64,000 nucleotides of DNA from NCBI GenBank assembly GCA_963773665.1, contig CAVZBZ010000001.1:744001-808000 (forward strand). The letters are read 5' to 3'. Made by a program: the position numbers and the translations under genes. This document shows, piece by piece, positions 34,237 to 44,068 of this stretch. Position 1 is the stretch's first letter; every line of letters begins with the position of its first letter. Origin of the DNA: DATJLY01 sp963773665 (GTDB lineage Bacteria; Pseudomonadota; Alphaproteobacteria; ATCC43930; CGMCC-115725). Below the pieces are notes generated by a model. It saw nothing but the letters and a program-made list of their open reading frames with translations. It had not been told where the DNA came from and did not search any database.

Positions 34237-34256
34237 ACCGCGCGGGGACGCCGTGA

Positions 34257-34805
34257 ATGGCGCGGCTCTCCAAGATCGACAAGCTCGCGCAGGAGCTGCG
34301 CGACAAGGTCATCGCCTGGCGCGCCGAGGGGCTGACGATCGACGCGATCCAGGCGCGCCTTCTCAGCGAACCGCTGCCCAAGGGCTCGCTGCCGGTACGC
34401 TCGGGCATCGGCGAGTTCGTGCGCAAGATCGACGCGATGATCGCCGATGCGGTCAAATCGCGCGCGATCGCGCTGGCGCTGGGCCATGCTGCCGCGGAGG
34501 AGAGTCCGCAGGCCGCCTACAACATCGAGCTGCTGCACAACGACGTGCTCGAGCTGCTGACGCGCCGGCGCGAGGAGAACGCCGAGCCGCTGGCGCCGCT
34601 GGAGCTGGTGCGCCTCTCGACCGCGGTCGCGCGCCTGGTGGCGGCGCAGGCCAAGGCGGCGGAGGGCGCGGCGAAGCCGGCGGCCGAGCCGGAAGCGGCG
34701 GCCGCCGATGCGCCGCGCGAGAAGGGTCTCTCGGCCGAGCGCGTCGCCGAGCTGCAGGAGAAGGTCGCCGGAGTTCATGTCGAGCGCGAGCGGCAGCCCG
34801 AATGA
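34257..34805 (+). CDS. DUF3486 family protein, Mu gp27-type small terminase
   Basis: The 182-residue product starts MARLSKIDKLAQELRDKVIA, continues WRAEGLTIDAIQARLLSEPL and PVRSGIGEFVRKIDAMIADA, and ends in an Ala/Glu-rich coiled region. This is the DUF3486 pattern, the small terminase-like protein of Mu-like phages that would recognise phage DNA for packaging. It overlaps the large subunit gene by four bases. Confidence 0.82.
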   Translation: MARLSKIDKLAQELRDKVIAWRAEGLTIDAIQARLLSEPLPKGSLPVRSGIGEFVRKIDAMIADAVKSRAIALALGHAAAEESPQAAYNIELLHNDVLELLTRRREENAEPLAPLELVRLSTAVARLVAAQAKAAEGAAKPAAEPEAAAADAPREKGLSAERVAELQEKVAGVHVERERQPE

Positions 34806-36364
34806 GCGAGCTCGCCGCCACGACCGCCCTCACGCCGCCGCGCGCCCTCGCCGACGCCGATTTCGCCGCGACCGAGGCGCGCGATCTCCGCGTCAATCCG
34901 CTCGAGCGCGGCGTCTTCATGCTGCATCAGCGGCAATGGCTCGAGGACCAGTCGCCGTTGAAACTGTGCCAGAAGGGGCGCCGCACCGGCATCACCTTCG
35001 CGCAGGCGTGGGACGATACGCTCGTCGCCGCGGCGTCGCGCTCGGCCGGCGGCGACGACTGCTTCTACATCGGCGACACCAAGGAGAAGGGCCTCGAATA
35101 TATCGGCTATGTGCGCCACTTCGCGCGCTGCATCGGCGAGCAGCTGAAATCGGTCGAGGAATATCTGTTCGAGGACAAGCGCGACGACGGCGAGACGCGC
35201 TACATCACCGCCTACCGCGCGCGCTTCGCCTCGGGTTTCCAAGTGGTCGGCCTGTCGTCGCGCCCGGCCAACATCCGCGGGCTTCAGGGCCGCGTCACCG
35301 TTGACGAGGCGGCGTTTCACCAGGATGTGCGCGCCGTGCTCGCGGCCGTCAACGCGCTCCTCATCTGGGGCGGGCGGGTGCGCGTCATCTCGACCCACAA
35401 CGGCGCCGGCAACCCGTTCAACACGCTCGTGCAGGAGGCCCGCGCCGGCAGGAACGCCTTCCACCTGCACAGCTACACGTTCGACGACGCGGTCGCGAAC
35501 GGACTCTACGAGCGCGTCTGCCTCAAGCGCGGCACCAAGGCGACCGAGGCGGGCAAGGCCGCCTGGTACAAGCTCATTCGCGCCAGCTACGGCACCGACA
35601 CGGAATCCGAGCAGCAGGAGCTCGACTGCAAGCCGGCCGAGGGCGGCGGCGCGTGGCTCGGCTTCGAGGTGATCCTGTCGTGCGAGGACGCGGACGCCGG
35701 CAAGCCGGAGCTCTATCAGGGCGGCGCGTGCGTCGTCGGCAACGACATCGCGCGCCGCGGCGATCTCTGGGTCGCGTGGGTGTGGGAGCGCGTCGGCGAC
35801 GTTTTGTGGTGCCGCGAGATCTCGATCCTGCGCAACAAGAAGTTCGCCGAGCACGACGCCGAGATCGCGCGCCTCATGCAGGTCTATTCGGTCGAGCGCC
35901 TGGTCATGGACCAGACCGGCATGGGCGAGAAGCCGGTCGAGGACATGCAGGCGCTCTATGGCTGGAAGGTCGAGGGCGTCGTGCTCTCGGCCGAGACGCG
36001 GCTCAACGTCGCCACCGTGACGCGGCAGCGCTTCGAGGCGCGCGAGCTGCGCATTCCCCTCGGCGACACCGAGCTGCGCAACGATCTGCACAAGCTGAAG
36101 CGCGTCCAGGGCGACACCGGCCATCCGCGCCTCGTCGCCGAGAGCGACGAGGCCGGTCACGCCGACCGCTTCTGGGCGGCGGCGCTCGGCATCGCCGGCG
36201 CCTCGAACGAGGCCGGCATCTTCGCTTTCTACAAGCGCCAGGTCGCAGCCTCGCCCGCGGCGCAGCAGGCGCACGACGCCATCGTCGCGCGCATGGACGA
36301 GAGCAAAGAGAAATTCCGCGTCAAGCGCGGCGGCACCGACACATCGCACAGGAGCGTCCAATGA
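34802..36364 (+). CDS. Terminase large subunit, Mu gp28 type
   Basis: This 520-residue motor and nuclease packages DNA into proheads. It shows LERGVFMLHQRQWLEDQSPL, KLCQKGRRTGITFAQAWDDT as the ATPase loop region, GRVTVDEAAFHQDVRAVLAA as Walker B, VRVISTHNGAGNPFNTLVQE as the coupling motif, and the nuclease part ACVVGNDIARRGDLWVAWVW with its Asp, and ERLVMDQTGMGEKPVEDMQA. Length and order match Mu gp28. Frame intact. Confidence 0.92.
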   Translation: MSELAATTALTPPRALADADFAATEARDLRVNPLERGVFMLHQRQWLEDQSPLKLCQKGRRTGITFAQAWDDTLVAAASRSAGGDDCFYIGDTKEKGLEYIGYVRHFARCIGEQLKSVEEYLFEDKRDDGETRYITAYRARFASGFQVVGLSSRPANIRGLQGRVTVDEAAFHQDVRAVLAAVNALLIWGGRVRVISTHNGAGNPFNTLVQEARAGRNAFHLHSYTFDDAVANGLYERVCLKRGTKATEAGKAAWYKLIRASYGTDTESEQQELDCKPAEGGGAWLGFEVILSCEDADAGKPELYQGGACVVGNDIARRGDLWVAWVWERVGDVLWCREISILRNKKFAEHDAEIARLMQVYSVERLVMDQTGMGEKPVEDMQALYGWKVEGVVLSAETRLNVATVTRQRFEARELRIPLGDTELRNDLHKLKRVQGDTGHPRLVAESDEAGHADRFWAAALGIAGASNEAGIFAFYKRQVAASPAAQQAHDAIVARMDESKEKFRVKRGGTDTSHRSVQ

Positions 36365-37134
36365 ATCTCGATCGACTGTTCGCGCGCCTCCATCGACGGA
36401 TCGCGCTTTGGTACGTTCTCGTGGCGCTGCTCGTGCTTTCCGTGCTTTCCGTGCTGTTCGGCGAGGCACGCGCCAACACCGCGCTCGTGGCGCCGTCGGG
36501 CCTGGCGCAGCAGACCGTGATCGGCCAGAGCGGCGCCTCCTACACGCCGGACGGCACCGGGTGCCTCTCGGCCGCGCCCGGCGACGTGCAGGGCTTCCTC
36601 GCCGCGGGGTTCGTGCTGGCCGGTCCGTCCGGCTCGTGCCCGGTCACCAACCCGCTGCGCCTCATCGAGGCGAAAAACGCCGTCGGCACCACCATCGTTT
36701 CGACCGGCGCGGCGTCCGGCAATTTCACCATGACCTTGACCGCCGGCACGTCGGAGACCTTGGCCGGCGAGGCGGCGCAGGGCAACACCAAGACCGACAC
36801 CGCCCTCTTCGAGCTGGTGCTGCCGACCACATATCGCGGCGGCAACAATCTCACCGTCACCTTCCACGCGTCCTACGCCTGCACCGGCACGGCCGGCACC
36901 AAGACGCTCGCGGCGCATGTCTATCCGGTGGCGGCGACCGGCGCGTCCAGCGCCGACCTGGTCACGACCTCGGCGCAGACCATCACCACGTCGGACGCCG
37001 CCTACAGCTTCACCGCGACCGGCACGTCGCTGCTGCCCGGCCAGCGCATCCTCGTCACCGGCGTCGCGGCGATGCAGGAGACCGGCGGCTCGTCGCCCTG
37101 CACCGCGTCGATCAATTCCGGCACGGCCGGCTGA
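36361..37134 (+). CDS. Secreted beta-rich protein between terminase and portal
   Basis: The 257-residue product has a basic start (MNLDRLFARLHRRIALWYVL) and a hydrophobic signal (VALLVLSVLSVLFGEARA), then a Thr/Gly/Ala-rich beta domain (VGTTIVSTGAASGNFTMTLT, TFHASYACTGTAGTKTLAAH). Cysteines could form disulfides. No family is recognised. The position between terminase and portal is usually free of extra genes, so it may be an added gene for a virion surface or exported protein. Confidence 0.7.
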   Translation: MNLDRLFARLHRRIALWYVLVALLVLSVLSVLFGEARANTALVAPSGLAQQTVIGQSGASYTPDGTGCLSAAPGDVQGFLAAGFVLAGPSGSCPVTNPLRLIEAKNAVGTTIVSTGAASGNFTMTLTAGTSETLAGEAAQGNTKTDTALFELVLPTTYRGGNNLTVTFHASYACTGTAGTKTLAAHVYPVAATGASSADLVTTSAQTITTSDAAYSFTATGTSLLPGQRILVTGVAAMQETGGSSPCTASINSGTAG

Positions 37135-37161
37135 CCCTTGCCGCTCGACGGGACCGATATC

Positions 37162-39403
37162 GTGGCAAGAAGCAAGCCGTCCGGCGGGCGCCGGGTTGGC
37201 GGACGCCCGGCGTCGGCGGCTGCGCCCGCGGGAGGAATAGATCTCGACAGCGGCGTCGATCGGACCGACTGGTTCGGCCCGCTCGAGCCGCTGCGGCCGA
37301 TGGCGCCGGCGAGCGTGGTCGGGCGGCGCTTCGATTTCGCGCCGGGCTTCAACATCACGACGCGCCCGCGCGCCATGGACGGCGAGGGCTATGCCCGCAC
37401 GCCCTACGCGCAGCTGCGCGCGCTCGCCGAGAATTACGATCTGCTGCGCCTCATCGTCGAGACGCGGAAGGACCAGCTCGTCCGCCAGAAATTCACCATC
37501 GAGTTCAAGGACAAGAAGAAGCGCGGGCAGCAGGACAGCCGGATCGGCGCGGTCATGCAGTTCTTCGAGCGCCCCGACCGCGAGCACAGCTGGGACCAGT
37601 GGCTGCGCATCTTCCTCGAGGACATGCTGGTGATCGACGCGCCGGCGCTCTATCCGCGGCGCGCGCGCGGCGGCCAGCTCTACGCGCTCGACATCGTCGA
37701 CGGCGCCACCATCAAGCCCGTCATCGACGATCACGGCCGCCGCCCGCTGCCGCCGCTGCCCGCGTTCCAGCAGGTGCTGCACGGGCTGCCCGCGGTCGAT
37801 TACGCCGGCGTGCCCGACGCGGCCGACGGCGAGCAGTGGCTGTCGGCGGCGCAGCTCCTCTATCTGCCGCGCAACCTGCGCGTCGACCGCGTCTACGGCT
37901 TCTCCGCCGTCGAGCAGATCGTGATGACCGTCAACATCGCGCTGCGCCGCCAGCCTGCACCAGCTCGAGTACTACACCGAGGGCACCATGCCCGACGCGC
38001 TCATCGGCGCGCCGGATTCGTGGGGGCCGGCGCAGATCGAGGAGTTCCAGGCCTTCTTCGACGCGCTCCTGGCCGACAACACGGCGCAGCGCCGCAAGGT
38101 CCGCTTCGTGCCCTCGCAGCTGTCCAAAAGCTTCGTGCAGACCAAGGAGCCGGCGCTCACCAGCGAGACCGACGAATGGTTCGCGCGCATCTGCTGCTAC
38201 GCTTTCGGCGTCAGCCCGCAGCCGTTCGTCAAGATGATGAACCGCGCCACCGCCGAGACGGCGCAGGAACAGGCGATGGAGGAAGGGCTCGGCCCGCACA
38301 AGCAATGGGTCAAGGCGGCGATCGACCAGGCGATGGAGGTGGGCTGGGGCTATTCCGACCTCGAGCTCGCGTGGCCGGACGAGAAGGACGTCGATCCGTC
38401 GCTCCAGGCCGAGATCCTCGACAAGGAGCTGGGAAAGGGCGCCATCACACTCGACGAGTTCCGCGCCGAGAAGGGCCGCGATCCTTATCCGAACGGATTG
38501 GGCTCGAAGCCGATCGTGTTCTTGGCCGGCGCGGCGATGCTGCTGGAGCAGATCGTCAACCCGCCCGAGCCGCAAGCGACCGCGTCGCCGGAGGAAGACC
38601 CAGCGCAAGCGGGCGCTCGCCCGGGCGCGCGGAAAACAGTTGGAACCGGCGACGCGGACCTGAACAAGGCCGCGCCGCGCTCGTTCAAGCTCGACCCGGC
38701 GCGGGCCTCGCGCGCCCGCACGGCGGCGTCGCTTGAAGCCGTGTTCAACCGGCTCTTCACGGCCGAGCGCGCGCGCCAGGCCGCGGCGGCGGCGTCGCGT
38801 CCGCTCGCCAAGGCCGAAGGTGGCGACGAAGACGCCAATTTAGATATGGATGCGTGGCTTGCCGCCGAGGCGGAAGCCGCATCTCTCTTGGGCGCGCAGT
38901 TCGCCGACGGCGCCGGCGCCGTCCGCGATTTCCTGGCGCTCGGCGTCTCCACATCGCTCGCCAATCCCGATGCGGCGGCGTGGGCCAAGGCGCATGCGGC
39001 CGAGCTGGTGAGCCAGGTCGGCGACACCACCCGGGCGCGGCTCAACGAGCTTGTGACTCAATCCGAGTCGGAAGGCTGGAGCGTGGCGCAGCTCTCGTCC
39101 GCGATCGAGAGCGACACGGCCTTCTCGGCCGAGCGCGCGCAAAAAATCGCGCTGCACGAGACGCGCGTCGCCGACAACCAGGGCGCGTTCGCGCAGATGC
39201 AGGCAGCCAAGGCGCTCGGCGTCGAGACGGAAAAAGCCTGGGCGCCGCGCGGCGGCAATGTGTGCGCGGCGTGCGAGGCCAACGAGGCCGACGGCTGGAT
39301 CGGGCTCGAGGACGACTTCAATTCCGGCGACGACGCCGCGCCGATGCATCCCGGCTGCGAGTGCGACACCGAGTATCGCCTCAAAGCGGAAGGAGAAGCC
39401 TGA
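37162..39403 (+). CDS. Portal protein fused to MuF-type head morphogenesis domain, frame break near 37955
   Basis: The first 480 residues are a Mu gp29 (DUF935) portal: RFDFAPGFNITTRPRAMDGE, NYDLLRLIVETRKDQLVRQK, WLRIFLEDMLVIDAPALYPR and, after one extra C near 37955, LEYYTEGTMPDALIGAPDSW. After a Pro/Ala linker the C-terminal 250 residues hold an SPP1 gp7/MuF domain (AQKIALHETRVADNQGAFAQ, GNVCAACEANEADGWIGLED, MHPGCECDTEYRL). In Mu these are two genes (29 and 30). I prefer GTG 37162 (MARSKPSGGRRVGG) with CGACGGGA upstream; TTG 37138 is possible. Confidence 0.85.
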
Positions 39404-40932
39404 TGTTCTTTCGGCTCGAAAAGGCCGCCGCTGCGCAGCGTGTGATCTACGCCACGATCGACGAGGCGCCCGACCGCAGCGGCGAACAGTTCGATTACGC
39501 GACCTCGAAGCCGAACTTCCAGGCCTGGTCGAACGAGATGAAGAAGGCCTCGGGCGGCAAGTCTCTCGGCAACGTCCGCGCCATGCATTCCTTGAATGCG
39601 ATCGGCAAGCTCGAGGACATCGCGTTCGACGACGACGCCAAGGCGATCCGCATCGTCGCCAAGGTCGTCGACGACGAGGCCTGGCGCAAGGTCGAAGAGG
39701 GCGTCTTCACCGGCATCTCGCCCGGCGGCAAGAAGAAGTTCATCGCCGGCCCCGGCCCCTATCGCCGCTATACCGGACTGCCGTCGGAGATCTCGCTGGT
39801 CGACGTGCCGTGCATCCCGTCCGCGACCTTCACCATGGTCAAGGCCGACGGCGGCGAGGAGACGGTGAAGCTCAAGGAGCCCGACGCGGCGCAGCTTTTG
39901 GCGGCCGATCTCGCCGATGCCTCCGACCGGGCCGGTTTCCGCGCGGTCCTGATGGCGCAGGCTGCCGAGATGATGAAGGCGCTGTGGCCCGGCCTTTCGG
40001 AGGAATGGCGCAAGGCCGATTATTCGTCCGACGAGCGCGACGCGATGGCGAAGAGCGGCGAGGCCGAAGAGGACGGCTCCTACCCGATCAAGACCAAGAG
40101 CGACCTCGAGGACGCGATCCAGGCGTTCGGCCGCTCCAAGGACAAGGCGAAGACCAAGGCGCACATCGTCAAGCGCGCCACGGCGCTGGGATTGACCGAC
40201 GAGCTGCCCGAGGATTGGGACGGCTCGACCAAGAAGAAGGACATGAAGAAGGGGCTCGACGAGGTGGCGCAGCTCGCGTCGCTGCTGTCGTGCCTAACTT
40301 GGCTCTCCGCCTGCGTCGCCGATGAGGGGCGCTGGGAGGAAGACAAGTCCGGCATGCCGAAGCGCCTCGCCGCGTGGATCGTCGCGGGTGCGGAGATCCT
40401 GCCGGCGATGGCGACCGAGGAGGCGCAGGAGGCGATCAGGGACTTGACCGCGGCGGTCGCTTCTCTTCCCGCCGTCGCGGCCGACGCTGCCATGGCGAAG
40501 TCTGCTGCCGAGCTCGAGGAGCTCGCCAAAGCCGGCGCGCGCAACAGCAAGGGCGACATGGCGCGCATCCAGGCGATCCACGACCACGCCTCCGACCTCG
40601 GCGCGGTGTGCGGCGACGACATGGCGAAATCGCACGGCCTGCAGCGCCTCGCGCACGTCGCGGGCGATCTCGCCGAGGCGCGCGGCGCGGTGGCATCTCT
40701 CGCGGCCGAGCGCGACGACTGGAAGAAACGCTACGACGCGCTGGCGGCCCAACCCGCGCCGGGCGGCCCCAGGCTGCGCGTCGCCGAGCGCGGCGACCCG
40801 CCCGACGCGCGCGCACAGCAGGGCGCGGCCGAATTGATCGAGATCGAGAAACTGCACGACGGGCCTGACAAGGCGGCGCGGCTCGTCCGACATGCCATGA
40901 CCTATCCCGCGCAGCCGAAGACCCCGAGCTAG
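39403..40932 (+). CDS. Head maturation protease/scaffold (XkdF-like)
   Basis: The 509-residue product starts MFFRLEKAAAAQRVIYATID and EAPDRSGEQFDYATSKPNFQ, followed by the protease-like core AMHSLNAIGKLEDIAFDDDA and WRKVEEGVFTGISPGGKKKF, SEISLVDVPCIPSATF. A DUF6582-type middle follows (RSKDKAKTKAHIVKRATALG), then a long helical region fit for scaffolding (DLAEARGAVASLAAERDDWK). It lies directly before the capsid gene, as expected. Frame intact. Confidence 0.82.
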   Translation: MFFRLEKAAAAQRVIYATIDEAPDRSGEQFDYATSKPNFQAWSNEMKKASGGKSLGNVRAMHSLNAIGKLEDIAFDDDAKAIRIVAKVVDDEAWRKVEEGVFTGISPGGKKKFIAGPGPYRRYTGLPSEISLVDVPCIPSATFTMVKADGGEETVKLKEPDAAQLLAADLADASDRAGFRAVLMAQAAEMMKALWPGLSEEWRKADYSSDERDAMAKSGEAEEDGSYPIKTKSDLEDAIQAFGRSKDKAKTKAHIVKRATALGLTDELPEDWDGSTKKKDMKKGLDEVAQLASLLSCLTWLSACVADEGRWEEDKSGMPKRLAAWIVAGAEILPAMATEEAQEAIRDLTAAVASLPAVAADAAMAKSAAELEELAKAGARNSKGDMARIQAIHDHASDLGAVCGDDMAKSHGLQRLAHVAGDLAEARGAVASLAAERDDWKKRYDALAAQPAPGGPRLRVAERGDPPDARAQQGAAELIEIEKLHDGPDKAARLVRHAMTYPAQPKTPS

Positions 40933-40942
40933 GAGATCAGCA

Positions 40943-42478
40943 ATGCACGAACGCGTCACCGACGACACGCTGCGCCAGATGCGCGGCTCGATCGACGCCA
41001 TGCCCGACATGATGAAGGCGTGGTTCCAGCCCGGCTCGAACACCGGCGGCATCCAGAATACGACCCAAGCTGCTTTTCGGCGCTGTCGCTCGTGCCGGTG
41101 CTGACGCCGTTCGTCAACCGCGTGCCGATCGTCGGCGCCAAGGGCGGCATCCAGGCCAACTGGCACGCCATCACCGGCATCAACACCGCGAACCTGTCGG
41201 GTGGCATCAGCGAAGGCAACCGCGGCGGCATCGTCGCCACCTCGACCGCCGATTACTTCGCCGCCTATCGCAGCTTCGGCTTCGACGATTTCGTGACCGA
41301 GGAGGCCGAGCTCGCGGCCGAGGACTACATGGACGTGGTCTCGCGCGCGCAGGGCAACCTCTTGTGGGCGCTGAAGCTCTACATGGAAAAAGTCTATGTC
41401 GGCGGCCAATCGACCTATGGCCTCGGCCAGGCCAACCGCCCGACCTTGGCCGATGTCGGCACCGGCGGCACGCTGCTGCACAACACCACCTACTCGGTGA
41501 TCGCCGCCGCGCTCACGCTCGAGGGCTTGAGCGCCGCCACCGTCGCCGGCGGCGTGCGCGGCCTCGTTTCGCGCACCAACGCCGACGGCACCACCGACCA
41601 GTACAACGGCGGCACCTCTCGTTCGTCCGCAGAACCGTACCGTGCTGTGCGCGAACGACGGCAACGACACGCACTCGATCGCCGCGTCGGTCGCGCCGAC
41701 GCCGGGCGCGGTGGCATATGCCTGGTTCTGGGGCTTGGCCGGGGCGGAGGTGCTGGGCGCGATCACCACCATCAATTCGCTCGTCATCGCCGCCAACGCC
41801 GCCGGCACGCAGACCGCTGCCTCGCTCGGCGCCACCGACTATTCCGCCAACGCGCTCGCCTGCGACGGGCTCATCGCCCAGGTCAACAAGGCCGGCATGA
41901 ACGGCTACTCGGTGCAGATGCCGACCGGCACCGCCGGCACCGGCACGCCGCTCACCGCCGACGGCGAGGGCGGCATCGTCGAGATCGACACGGCGCTGCA
42001 AGTATTTCTGGGACAACCTCCGGCTCTCGCCGTCGCGCATCTGGGTCAATTCCCAGGAGCAGAAGAACATCTCCAAAAAGATCGCGCAGGGTCCGGGGTC
42101 GGGCAGCTCGAACCTGCGCTTCACCCGCGACGCCACCAACGGCGAGCTCGTCGGCGCCACGATCGCGCGCGCATATCTCAACCGCTTCGCCGTGGGCGTG
42201 GCCGGGGGCACCGGCGGCAAGACCCAGGAGATTCCGATCGACCTGCACCCGAACCTCCGCGTCGGCACCATCCTGTTCGACACCGAGCAGTCCTCCTGCC
42301 CTATCCGCTGTCGGGCGTCTCGAAGCGCGCGCCGCAGTTCCGGGCGCGCCGCGGCTTCTACGGCACGCTCTGGCCGCGCGTGCGCCGGCGCTACGAGTTC
42401 GGCAACTACATCCTCGGCGTCCTCCAGAACTACTTCATCCCGGCCTTCGGGCAGCTCTCCAACATCGGCAACCTCTGA
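40943..42478 (+). CDS. Major capsid protein, several frame breaks
   Basis: The start MHERVTDDTLRQMRGSIDAM is followed, after a frame change near 41065, by LSLVPVLTPFVNRVPIVGAK, GGIQANWHAITGINTANLSG, then EAELAAEDYMDVVSRAQGNL and GQSTYGLGQANRPTLADVGT. Two changes near 41613-41632 lead to NDGNDTHSIAASVAPTPGAV; further ones near 42000 and 42295 lead to SRIWVNSQEQKNISKKIAQG and LYPLSGVSKRAPQF-like sequence ending FIPAFGQLSNIGNL. Position after the protease and length of about 510 residues support the call; direct family proof is limited. Confidence 0.78.
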
Positions 42479-42669
42479 GCCCCGTGACCCCCCTTCCCCC
42501 GCTCGCGGGGGAGGGGCTGGGGGGTGCCGGGCTCCTCAATCTCCTCCCGAGACAGCGTTCAAAAACGACAGAGCGCGTTCAAAAACGGCCTCGGGCGTAG
42601 GGGCCGCTAGGTGAGTAGCCAAAGTGGGGCCGCCGCGCGCCAGCGGGCCGCCCCGGAAGGAGTAATAAA
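42479..42669 (+). promoter_or_regulatory. Post-capsid gap with hairpin and twin GCGTTCAAAAACG sites
   Basis: No gene is seen. CCCTTCCCCCGC (42491-42502) and GCGGGGGAGGGG (42505-42516) form an almost perfect stem. GCGTTCAAAAACG occurs at 42555-42567 and again at 42575-42587, 20 bp apart (two helical turns), each an imperfect CGTT-AACG dyad, as expected for a pair of protein-binding sites. AAGGAG before 42670 is a strong ribosome site. Confidence 0.55.
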
Positions 42670-42933
42670 ATGACCCAGATGGTGCTCAAGGACCAATCCC
42701 GTCCCATTTCGGTGATCCACCACCTCGACCGCGAGTACCGGCCGCACCCCAAGACGAATATCTGGGAGATCGATCCGCCCCACGTCGCCGAGCTGCGCGC
42801 CTTCGGCCTGGTGCCGGCCGACGAGGCGCTGCTCGCGGCCAAAGCCGCCGCTTCGGACGACAAGGACGACGAGATCGCGCGCCTCAAGGCGCGGGTCGCC
42901 GAGCTCGAGGACACCGGCAAGAAGAAGAGCTGA
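42670..42933 (+). CDS. Small structural-operon protein, 87 residues
   Basis: MTQMVLKDQSRPISVIHHLD continues REYRPHPKTNIWEIDPPHVA, ELRAFGLVPADEALLAAKAA and ends in a charged coiled coil (DDEIARLKARVAELEDTGKK). Such small proteins often lie between capsid and connector genes. No function is known. It has its own strong ribosome site after a 191-base gap. Confidence 0.65.
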   Translation: MTQMVLKDQSRPISVIHHLDREYRPHPKTNIWEIDPPHVAELRAFGLVPADEALLAAKAAASDDKDDEIARLKARVAELEDTGKKKS

Positions 42934-42951
42934 CGGCGCGGCGAATGAATC

Positions 42952-43533
42952 ATGGCAGCCGGCGACTTCATCGCGCTCGCGCAGGTCGAGACCTTGCTCG
43001 GCCTGGCGCCGGGCAATTCCGACGAGGCGAAGCTCGGGCAGCTCATCGCCGCGGTGTCGGCGGCGATCGTGACCTATTGCGGGCGCAGCTTCCTAGAAGC
43101 GCCGGTGAACCAGATTTGCAACGGCGCCGGCGGCGGCGCCCTGCCGCTGCTGCAAGCGCCGGTCGTCTCGATCGTCTCGGTCGCGATCGACGGCCAGGCC
43201 GTGCCGCAAGGCAACGCCTTTTCGCAGCCCGGCTGGTACGCGGCGCCGATCGGGCCTTCGCCGGACGCGGCCTCGATGCTGATGCTGCGGGGCTATCGCT
43301 TCACGCGCGGGCTCGGCAACGTCGCGGTGCAGTACGTCGCCGGCTATGCCGCGATCCCGGCGGATCTCGCCGAGGCCGCGTGCGAGCTGGTGCTGCTGCG
43401 CTTCAAGGAGCTGCCGCATTTCGACATGGCGGCCAAGGGCCTCGCCGGCGAGACCACGAGCTTCATCGTCAGGGACATGAAACCCTCGACCAAGACGGTG
43501 CTCGACCGTTACCGCCGCGTGGTGATGCCGTGA
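42952..43533 (+). CDS. Head-tail connector protein, gp6-like
   Basis: The 193-residue product opens MAAGDFIALAQVETLLGLAP, continues LIAAVSAAIVTYCGRSFLEA and ends ELVLLRFKELPHFDMAAKGL followed by RRVVMP. The helical N-terminus with AVSAAI-x-YCGR-F is the HK97 gp6-like connector pattern, with a beta insert in the middle. It would bind below the portal. The stop overlaps the GTG of the next gene. Confidence 0.75.
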   Translation: MAAGDFIALAQVETLLGLAPGNSDEAKLGQLIAAVSAAIVTYCGRSFLEAPVNQICNGAGGGALPLLQAPVVSIVSVAIDGQAVPQGNAFSQPGWYAAPIGPSPDAASMLMLRGYRFTRGLGNVAVQYVAGYAAIPADLAEAACELVLLRFKELPHFDMAAKGLAGETTSFIVRDMKPSTKTVLDRYRRVVMP

Positions 43534-44009
43534 TTACCATAACCATCCTAGGCGCCGACCAGGTCGTTCTGCGCCTGCGCGAGATGAACTCCGGCGACGC
43601 GCGCGGCGCTGGCGCGCGCCGTCACCGCGTCGGCGATCGAGCTCGAAGCGCGCGCCAAGGAGAAGCTCGCCGGCGAGGTGCTGAAGGAGAGGACGCACCA
43701 CCTGGACGATTTCATCCACCACCAGGTGCAGGAGAGTGCTAGCGCCGTCACCGGCGTGGTCGGCACCGACGTTGTCGATGCCGCGATCCACGAATACGGC
43801 TTCTCGGGCACCGAGCAGGTGCGCGAGCATCTGCGCCGCATCTCGGTCGCGTTCGGCAAGCCGATCGCGCCGGTCGAGGCGACGGTGCGCGCGCATCGCG
43901 CCGCATGCAGATGCCGGAGCGCTCGTTCCTGCGCTCGAGCCTCAAGGAGCTCGAGCCGGCGATCGTCGCGCGCCTGCGCGCCGCCGTCGAGCAGGCGGTG
44001 CAGCGATGA
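43530..44009 (+). CDS. HK97 gp10-like tail/connector protein, frame breaks
   Basis: From GTG, VITITILGADQVVLRLREMN is followed after one change near 43600 by ALARAVTASAIELEARAKEK and GEVLKERTHHLDDFIHHQVQ, then DVVDAAIHEYGFSGTEQVRE, and after a second change near 43905 by MPERSFLRSSLKELEPAIVA and RLRAAVEQAVQR. The R-S-F-L ending and layout fit HK97 gp10 family completion proteins. Stop and next ATG overlap. Confidence 0.7.
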
Positions 44010-44068
44010 AAACTCCTTACGCCGCGCGCAGGGTTGGCGTCGCGGCTGCGCGCGGCGGAAAAACATGA
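44006..44068 (+). CDS. Possible 20-residue peptide over a hairpin
   Basis: MKTPYAARRVGVAAARGGKT bridges two coupled genes with ATGA overlaps on both sides, but most of it coincides with the stem-loop at 44022-44055. It may be only a translational bridge. Confidence 0.35.
   Translation: MKTPYAARRVGVAAARGGKT
44022..44055 (+). repeat. Hairpin element, copy A (loop GGTTGGCGTCGCGG)
   Basis: CCGCGCGCAG (44022-44031) and CTGCGCGCGG (44046-44055) pair perfectly around a 14-base loop. A second copy at 46581-46618 has the same loop with two changes and a stem whose inner pairs differ in a compensating way. Confidence 0.7.
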
